In this document: piece after piece, positions 59,264 to 64,000 of the stretch
Position numbering within the stretch: the first letter of the stretch is position 1
Layout of the letters: each line of letters starts with the position of its first letter
Assembly (NCBI RefSeq): GCF_001427985.1
Contig: NZ_LMSA01000001.1
Coordinates: 5,629 to 69,628, forward strand
Direction: 5' to 3'
DNA: 64,000 bases
DNA from: Knoellia sp. Soil729
Lineage (GTDB): Bacteria > Actinomycetota > Actinomycetes > Actinomycetales > Dermatophilaceae
The notes under the pieces: generated by a model
What the model was told of the DNA's origin: nothing
Seen by the model: the letters and a program-made list of their open reading frames with translations, nothing else
Databases searched by the model: none
Made by a program: the position numbers and the translations under genes

Positions 59264-59319
59264 CATGCCTCGTGTGCCTCAGCGCGACCTCTGGCTCGCG
59301 CTGGGGCACACAGGGCATG
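59264..59319 (+). terminator. Long hairpin after argG
   Basis: Arm 59264-59287 (CATGCCTCGTGTGCCTCAGC...) pairs with 59296-59319 over 24 positions with about three imperfect ones and an 8-nt loop. It starts 5 bp after the argG stop and ends 8 bp before the next ATG. Most likely terminates argG; it could also influence translation of the small membrane protein. Confidence 0.65.
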
Positions 59320-59327
59320 CTGTCGCC

Positions 59328-59597
59328 ATGAGCGGACAGCGCCTCCTCCAACGTGCGGTAGCGATCGTCGGCGTCCTGGGGCTCGTCGCGGTCCTGCCGT
59401 TCTACGTCTCCTCCGGTCTGGCCGCCCCCCTGTGGGCCATCGTCGTGCTCATGGCCTTTTGGCTGCTGTTGTTCATCCTCGCGATCCGGTGGTTCACCCG
59501 GCGCCCCTGGGTGGTCCTCGCCATGCCGTTCGTCGCGGCGGCCGTGTGGTGGCTGGCGCTGACCCTGGGTGAGCAGGCGCTCGGCTGGCAGGCCTGA
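59328..59597 (+). CDS. Small membrane protein (89 aa)
   Basis: 89 residues, unknown. Two or three hydrophobic segments: VAIVGVLGLVAVLPFYV, LWAIVVLMAFWLLLFILAI and a weaker VLAMPFVAAAVWWLALTLG, joined by RWFTRRP. No motif recognised. ATG at 59328 is used; a longer reading from 59265 would place the hairpin in the coding region. Confidence 0.6.
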   Translation: MSGQRLLQRAVAIVGVLGLVAVLPFYVSSGLAAPLWAIVVLMAFWLLLFILAIRWFTRRPWVVLAMPFVAAAVWWLALTLGEQALGWQA

Positions 59598-59667
59598 GGA
59601 GCCACCCCGCTCCGAACGGGCAACCTGTAGGCCATCGTTGTGCACGGCATACAAATAGACTCCGCAG

Positions 59668-60894
59668 GTGGCCACCTCGCGAACGCGTCCCTCGGCAGCG
59701 ACACGACGCCGGGTCGAGCGCACCGCAGGCGACCTCGGCGCGGCGGCGGTGCAGCAGATGGAGAGCGACCACGAGTGGTACCGCAACCTGCCACCGGAGG
59801 AACGCTCCTGGGTCGGGCTCATCGCCCAGGCCGGCATCAGGTCGTTCATCGAGTGGTTCACCGGCAGCCAGGACAAGGCCCACATCACCGCTGACGTCTT
59901 CGGCACGGCGCCGCGCGAGCTGACCCGGTCGATCAGCCTCGGGCAGACCCTGGACCTCATGCGCACCGTCGTCGACGTGGTCGAACGCGAGTCGAGCGGG
60001 CTGGCGGCGCGCGGCGACGAGACCAAGGTGCGCGAGGCGGTCCTGCGCTACAGCCGCGAGATCGCGTTCTCGGTCGCCGAGGTCTATGCCCACGCCGCCG
60101 AGGCGCGCGGCGCCTGGGATGCCCGGCTCGAGGCCCTCGTCGTCGACGCGGTCATCCGCGGGGAGGCCGACGACTCCATGCAGTCACGCGCGTCGGCCCT
60201 CGGATGGGGCACCACCACCAACGTCTGCGTCATCGTGGGGTCCACCCCCGAGGCCGGAGCCTCACACGTCGTCGACGAGCTGCACCGCAGCGCCAAACGC
60301 CACGGCGTGGAGGTGCTCGTCGCGATCCACGGCCGTCGCGTGGTGAGCATCGTGGGCCGGGTCACCGACGCCCTGCGGACGGCGTCGCACCTCGGCGAAC
60401 ACTTCGGGGACGGCCCGATCGTGGTGGGTCCCGTCGTCCCGCACCTGTATGCCGCGGGGCGCAGCGCGCGTGCCGCGCTCTCGGGCCATACGGCGGCCTT
60501 CGCCTGGCCCGCCGCTCCTCGGCCGGTCCGCAGTGACGACCTGCTCGCCGAACGGGCCCTGCTCGGTGACCTGCCGGCTCGCGCGGCCCTCGTCTCGACC
60601 GTCTATGCGCCGTTGTCCGCCAGCAGCGGGCGCAACCTCCTCGAGACCGCTGCGGCCTATCTCGACGGCGGCCTGGGGCTGGAGGGCACGGCCCGGGCGC
60701 TGTTCGTCCACACCAACACGGTGAGGTACCGACTGGGCAAGATCGCCGAGTCCATCGGCTACGACCTCACCGACCCGCACGATGCGCAGACCGTGCGGCT
60801 CGCGCTGGCCTACGGACGAGTAGCCCCGGAGCCGTCGTTCCGGATGACGCGACTCCCCGAGCCGCCGCTGGAGCCCGGCCCGCACGAATTGTAG
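59668..60894 (+). CDS. fasR: PucR/CdaR-like regulator of fatty acid synthesis (FasR-like)
   Basis: 408 residues. N-terminal helical region to about 150, GGDEF-like central part, C-terminal PucR-type HTH_30 (about 325-395: LLETAAAYLDGGLGLEGTARALFVHTNTVRYRLGKI). The position directly upstream of fabD-fabH-acpP-fabF matches FasR of Streptomyces coelicolor, an activator of that operon, and Rv2242 in mycobacteria. GTG at 59668 follows TAGACT (59656-59661) by 6 bases, so the mRNA is probably leaderless. Confidence 0.88.
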   Translation: MATSRTRPSAATRRRVERTAGDLGAAAVQQMESDHEWYRNLPPEERSWVGLIAQAGIRSFIEWFTGSQDKAHITADVFGTAPRELTRSISLGQTLDLMRTVVDVVERESSGLAARGDETKVREAVLRYSREIAFSVAEVYAHAAEARGAWDARLEALVVDAVIRGEADDSMQSRASALGWGTTTNVCVIVGSTPEAGASHVVDELHRSAKRHGVEVLVAIHGRRVVSIVGRVTDALRTASHLGEHFGDGPIVVGPVVPHLYAAGRSARAALSGHTAAFAWPAAPRPVRSDDLLAERALLGDLPARAALVSTVYAPLSASSGRNLLETAAAYLDGGLGLEGTARALFVHTNTVRYRLGKIAESIGYDLTDPHDAQTVRLALAYGRVAPEPSFRMTRLPEPPLEPGPHEL

Positions 60895-60904
60895 GAACCC
60901 TACA
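60890..60904. promoter_or_regulatory. Palindrome upstream of fabD, possible FasR operator
   Basis: TGTAGG-AAC-CCTACA, perfect 6-bp half-sites, overlapping the fasR stop codon and 69 bp upstream of fabD. A TGTAGG half-site also occurs at 59628-59633, upstream of fasR itself. The region 60905-60972 is the fabD promoter region; no clear -10/-35 pair stands out, as expected for an activated promoter. Confidence 0.4.
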
Positions 60905-60972
60905 GATCTCGGCCCCGGAAATCGTCTCCGTCCATCGGGCCCCCGGCAGCCGTTCACAGCCACTCTGAAGAG

Positions 60973-62151
60973 GTGCTTGTCATCGTGTGCCCTGGACAGG
61001 GCTCCCAGACGCCCGGCTTCCTCACCCCCTGGCTCGACATCCCGGGCCTGCGAGAGCGGATGGGCTGGTTGTCCGCCGTCGCGGGCATGGACCTCGTCAG
61101 ACACGGGACCGAGTCCGACGAGGAGACCATCAAGGACACGGCCATCGCCCAGCCCCTCATCGTCGCCTCGGGCCTCGTCTCGCTGCTGGCGCTCTTCGAG
61201 CACCCGGCCGACGGTTTCCGTCTCGTCGGAGCAGGAGCGGGCCACTCCGTCGGCGAGATCACCGCTGCCGCCGCCGGCGGTGTCATCTCGGCAGAGCAGG
61301 CCATGGTCTTCGTCCGCGAGCGCGGCCGGGCGATGGCCGAGGCCAGCGCGGTGCAGCCCACGGGCATGAGCGCGGTCATGGGCGGTGACCCCGACGAGGT
61401 CATCGCGACCATCGAGCGCCACGGGCTCACCCCCGCCAACATCAACGGTGCCGGCCAGGTCGTCGCGGCCGGGACGATGGACCAGCTCGCCGCCCTGGCT
61501 GCTGAGCCCCCCGCCAAGGCGCGGGTCATCCCGCTCAAGGTGGCCGGCGCCTTCCACACCGAGCACATGGCTCCGGCGGTCGATCTCCTGGACCGCTACG
61601 CCAAGGCCATGTCGACGCACGACGCACGGGTCCCCTTGGTGTCCAACCGTGACGGCGCCGTCGTCCACAGTGGGCGCGAGGTGCTGCGCCGGCTCGTCAG
61701 CCAGGTGAGCAACCCGGTCCGCTGGGACCTCACCATGCAGACGTTCACCGAGCTCGGCGTCACGGGCATCATCGAGGTCCCGCCGGCCGGCGCCCTGACC
61801 GGGCTCGCCAAGCGCGCCCTCAAGGGTGTCGAGATCCTGGCGCTGAAGTCGCCGGACGACCTCGAGCAGGCCCACCGCATGGTCAAGGAGCACGCGGTCT
61901 CGGGCGGCGTCGCCCAGGACCCGACGTGGCGGCTGGTCATCAGCCCCGCCAAGGGCATGGTCTCGTTCACCGCGACCGAGGTCGGCGCGCAGGTCGAGAC
62001 CGGCAGCGTCATCGCGACCGTCGGCACCCTGCGTGACAGCTACGACGTCGTCGCCCCCCACGGTGGCCGCATCGTGGAGTGGCTCGTCGAGGACGGCGAC
62101 CCTGTCTCTCCCGGCCAGCCCATCGTCCGTCTCCACCCCCAGGAAGGCTGA
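60973..62151 (+). CDS. fabD: ACP S-malonyltransferase with C-terminal biotinyl/lipoyl-like domain
   Basis: 392 residues, about 80 longer than usual. Residues 1-310 are the acyltransferase: PGQGSQ at 8-13, nucleophile S92 in GAGHSVGE, and QPLIVASG and GAFHTEHM with the catalytic His. Residues 316-392 resemble a biotinyl/lipoyl hammerhead (VETGSVIATVG, APHGGRIVEWLVEDGDPVSPGQPIV), but the modified Lys position of the usual M-K-M reads L-R-D (353-355). So it should not be biotinylated or lipoylated. I recall similar tails in some other Micrococcales. GTG start at 60973. Confidence 0.93.
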   Translation: MLVIVCPGQGSQTPGFLTPWLDIPGLRERMGWLSAVAGMDLVRHGTESDEETIKDTAIAQPLIVASGLVSLLALFEHPADGFRLVGAGAGHSVGEITAAAAGGVISAEQAMVFVRERGRAMAEASAVQPTGMSAVMGGDPDEVIATIERHGLTPANINGAGQVVAAGTMDQLAALAAEPPAKARVIPLKVAGAFHTEHMAPAVDLLDRYAKAMSTHDARVPLVSNRDGAVVHSGREVLRRLVSQVSNPVRWDLTMQTFTELGVTGIIEVPPAGALTGLAKRALKGVEILALKSPDDLEQAHRMVKEHAVSGGVAQDPTWRLVISPAKGMVSFTATEVGAQVETGSVIATVGTLRDSYDVVAPHGGRIVEWLVEDGDPVSPGQPIVRLHPQEG

Positions 62152-62156
62152 GCCGC

Positions 62157-63158
62157 ATGCCCGGCGTCATCAGCACCAGGACCGGCGCGGCCCACGCGCG
62201 CATCACCGGCATCGGTGCCTACCGTCCCCGACGCGTCGTGCCCAACTCCGAGCTCGTCGAGGCGATCGACTCGTCCGACGAGTGGATCCAGGAGCGGTCC
62301 GGCATCAAGACCCGCCACTTCGCCGGTGAGGGCGAGAGCGTCATCGACATGTCCGAGTTCGCCACTCGCGACGCCCTCGAGATGGCGGGCCTGGAGGCGG
62401 GTGAGGTCGACGCGGTCGTCCTCGCCACGGTCTCGCACCCCTACCAGACGCCCGCCGCCGCACCGGCGCTCGCGGACCGGATGGGGATGGACAAGCCGGT
62501 TGCCTTCGACATCTCGGCAGCGTGCGCCGGCTACTGTCACGGCATCAGCCTGGCCAACGACATGGTCCGCGGTGGCAGCGCCCGCAACGTCGCCGTCATC
62601 GGCGTCGAACGGCTCTCGGACTTCACGAGCCGGACCGACCGCGGGACGGCCTTCATCTTCGGTGACGGCGCGGGCACCGCGATCGTGTCCGCCGCCGAGG
62701 AGCCCGGCATCGGGCCCACGGTCTGGGGCTCCGAGGGTGACAAGTGGGACGTCATCGCCCAGAACGAGAGCTGGATCGACGTCCACGAGCAGAAGCTCGA
62801 CTGGCCCACCATCGGCATGCAGGGCCAGCGCGTCTTCCGCTGGGCGGTCTGGAGCATGGCTCCGGTGGCGCAGCGGGCCCTCGACGTCGCGGGAGTGAGC
62901 GTGGACCAGCTCGACGCTTTCATCCCCCACCAGGCCAACGTCCGCATCATCGACGCCCTGTGCAAGCAGCTCAGGATGCCCGAGCACGTTCCGGTGGCCC
63001 GCGACATCATCGACTCGGCCAACACCTCGGCGGCTTCGGTCCCCCTGGCGACCGAGCGAATGCTGCGGGAGGGCCTCGCCCCACGAGGCGGACTCGCGCT
63101 GCAGATCGGCTTCGGTGCCGGCCTGTCGTATGCCGCCCAGGTCATCACCCTTCCCTAG
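62157..63158 (+). CDS. fabH: Beta-ketoacyl-ACP synthase III
   Basis: 333 residues. Condenses acyl-CoA with malonyl-ACP to start fatty acid synthesis. Catalytic Cys C123 in SAACAGYCHG, His in IPHQANVRI and Asn in DSANTSAAS; GFGAGLSYAAQ at the C-terminus. The W-x-x-x-x-x-G-I-x-x-R segment SDEWIQERSGIKTRHF is present. ATG at 62157, 5 bases after the fabD stop. The starter preference (branched or straight chain) is not evident. Confidence 0.96.
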   Translation: MPGVISTRTGAAHARITGIGAYRPRRVVPNSELVEAIDSSDEWIQERSGIKTRHFAGEGESVIDMSEFATRDALEMAGLEAGEVDAVVLATVSHPYQTPAAAPALADRMGMDKPVAFDISAACAGYCHGISLANDMVRGGSARNVAVIGVERLSDFTSRTDRGTAFIFGDGAGTAIVSAAEEPGIGPTVWGSEGDKWDVIAQNESWIDVHEQKLDWPTIGMQGQRVFRWAVWSMAPVAQRALDVAGVSVDQLDAFIPHQANVRIIDALCKQLRMPEHVPVARDIIDSANTSAASVPLATERMLREGLAPRGGLALQIGFGAGLSYAAQVITLP

Positions 63159-63254
63159 GACTCCCGAGGCCCGCGGGCACCACGGGCCACCGCATCACCC
63201 GCCCCACCCATGAGCGTCCGCAACCGGCGGACCGCAACCACGAAGGAGCAGGAC

Positions 63255-63503
63255 ATGGCTCAGAGTGAGCAGGAGATCCTCGCGGGTCTCGCAGAGATCG
63301 TCAACGAGGAGACCGGACTCGACCCCGAGGCCGTCCAGAGCGACAAGGCGTTCACCGACGACCTCGACATCGACTCCCTCTCGATGATGACCATTGTCGT
63401 CAACGCCGAGGAGAAGTTCGGCGTGCGCATCCCCGACGACGAGGTCAAGAACCTGCGCACCGTCGGCGACGCCGTGACGTTCATCAAGAACAACCAGGCC
63501 TGA
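63255..63503 (+). CDS. acpP: Acyl carrier protein
   Basis: 82 residues, acidic. Phosphopantetheine attachment serine S41 in DIDSLSMM. GAAGGAG at 63242-63248 is the RBS for the ATG at 63255. Longer in-frame reading from 63210 is not ACP-like. 96 bp after fabH. Confidence 0.97.
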   Translation: MAQSEQEILAGLAEIVNEETGLDPEAVQSDKAFTDDLDIDSLSMMTIVVNAEEKFGVRIPDDEVKNLRTVGDAVTFIKNNQA

Positions 63504-63514
63504 CCCCCTCCCTT

Positions 63515-63589
63515 CGACTTATTGCGCTTTTGTGCACCCGGATGAGCGGCCACACCGCTACGGGACATGCACAAAAGCGCAATAAGTCG
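63515..63589. repeat. Perfect inverted repeat IR4 (22-bp arms) between acpP and fabF
   Basis: Arms 63515-63536 (CGACTTATTGCGCTTTTGTG...) and 63568-63589 are perfectly complementary. The 31-nt loop folds into an inner hairpin (CCCG..AGCGG / CCGCT..CGGG). The outer nine bases CGACTTATT match IR1 exactly, but the inner arm differs. Unlike the other copies it lies inside a co-directional operon, so it may set the acpP:fabF ratio by partial termination or stabilise the acpP transcript. Confidence 0.9.
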
Positions 63590-63621
63590 GACACCACCCC
63601 CACGCCAAGGAGTCATCGAAC

Positions 63622-64000
63622 ATGAGCACCGAACGTCGCGTCGTCGTCACCGGTCTCGGCGCCACCACCCCGCTCGGCGGCACGATCACGCAGACGTGGG
63701 ACGCGATCCTCGCCGGGACCTCCGGCGCCCGCCCGCTGACCCAGGACTGGGTGCAGGAGTACGACCTCCCGGTCACCTTCGCCGCCACGATCCACACCTC
63801 TCCCGAAGAGGTGCTCAGCAAGGTCGAGTGCCGCCGGATGGACCCCAGCGCGCAGTACGCCATGGTCGCCTCCCGTGAGGCCTGGGCCGACGCAGGCTCC
63901 CCCGAGGTCGACCCCGACCGCTTCATGGTCGCCATCGGCACCGGGATGGGCGGCGTCAACACCCTCCTGGACCAGTGGGACAACCTGCGCGAGAAGGGCG
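63622..64000 (+). CDS. fabF: Beta-ketoacyl-ACP synthase II, 5' part (cut by window end)
   Basis: First 126 residues are visible. STERRVVVTGLGATTPLGGT is the FabF/KasA N-terminus and VAIGTGMGGVNTLLDQ the conserved start of the next block. Active-site Cys-His-His lie beyond the window. AAGGAG at 63607-63612 in front of the ATG. Elongates acyl-ACP in the fab operon. Confidence 0.95.
   Translation, partial: MSTERRVVVTGLGATTPLGGTITQTWDAILAGTSGARPLTQDWVQEYDLPVTFAATIHTSPEEVLSKVECRRMDPSAQYAMVASREAWADAGSPEVDPDRFMVAIGTGMGGVNTLLDQWDNLREKG

Noticed and set aside
59614-59633. CCGAACGGGCAACCTGTAGG as a fifth member of the inverted-repeat family
   Set aside because: It resembles one arm (GCCGAACGGGCAA) but no complementary partner is nearby; at most a relic half-site.

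Overview
The window is GC-rich chromosomal DNA of an actinobacterium. Codon use is strongly G/C-ending, GTG starts are common, and gene orders are classic for the phylum: argC-J-B-D-F-R-H, infC-rpmI-rplT-methyltransferase-kinase-pheST, hisD-C-B-H-A, glnE next to glnA2, and aceE followed by fasR-fabD-fabH-acpP-fabF. The last block and ahpE/DUF3052/Nif3/zinc-ribbon are collinear with the Mycobacterium tuberculosis Rv2220-Rv2245 region. A member of Micrococcales, perhaps Intrasporangiaceae, is my best guess; this is inferred from gene content and protein style only. No insertion sequence, prophage, CRISPR array or toxin island was seen.

Layout. 1-486: promoter and leader of an rRNA operon reading leftward out of the window. 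487-4247: tyrS, a metallophosphoesterase/adenosine deaminase pair and a 3-methyladenine DNA glycosylase. 4244-11858: a tightly overlapping arginine operon on the minus strand (argC, an ACT-domain gene, argJ, argB, argD, argF, argR, argH, then mpg), with ArgR-type boxes at argC and again at the distant argG (57.8 kb). 11984-14193: three co-oriented genes of unknown function, two of them full-length paralogues and the third with a helix-hairpin-helix; this is the best candidate for an undescribed system. 14286-23478: SDR, pheT, pheS, MFS, sensor kinase, rRNA methyltransferase, rplT, rpmI and infC (AUC start). 23776-29574: SseB-like gene and his genes. 29585-39333: glnE, glnA2, a secreted M6 metalloprotease, panB, a small conserved protein, map and ppgK. 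39381-42701: MBL hydrolase, RNase P RNA, RNB ribonuclease and yaaA. 42688-49442: metZ, rhodanese, zinc-ribbon protein, Nif3-like protein directly abutting tRNA-Val, ahpE, DUF3052 and two bacterial-PH membrane proteins. 49549-52314: aceE. 52435-57698: RR, HK and MMPL module plus a glycerophosphodiesterase. 57832-64000: argG, a small membrane protein and the fasR-fabDH-acpP-fabF fatty acid locus, cut off by the window edge.

How the genes work together: most are housekeeping. They cover aminoacyl-tRNA synthesis (Tyr, Phe), translation (IF3, L35, L20, RNase P, tRNA-Val), amino-acid biosynthesis (Arg, His, Met, Gln control), pyruvate to acetyl-CoA (aceE) and acetyl-CoA to fatty acids (fab).

Three things cut across genes. 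(i) The octamer CGGCATAC/GTATGCCG occurs 33 times on both strands. (ii) A family of intergenic perfect inverted repeats shares the ends ACTTATTGC...GCAATAAGT and shows compensatory changes. (iii) Many genes have a -10 hexamer only 6-8 bases before the start codon, which suggests leaderless mRNAs.
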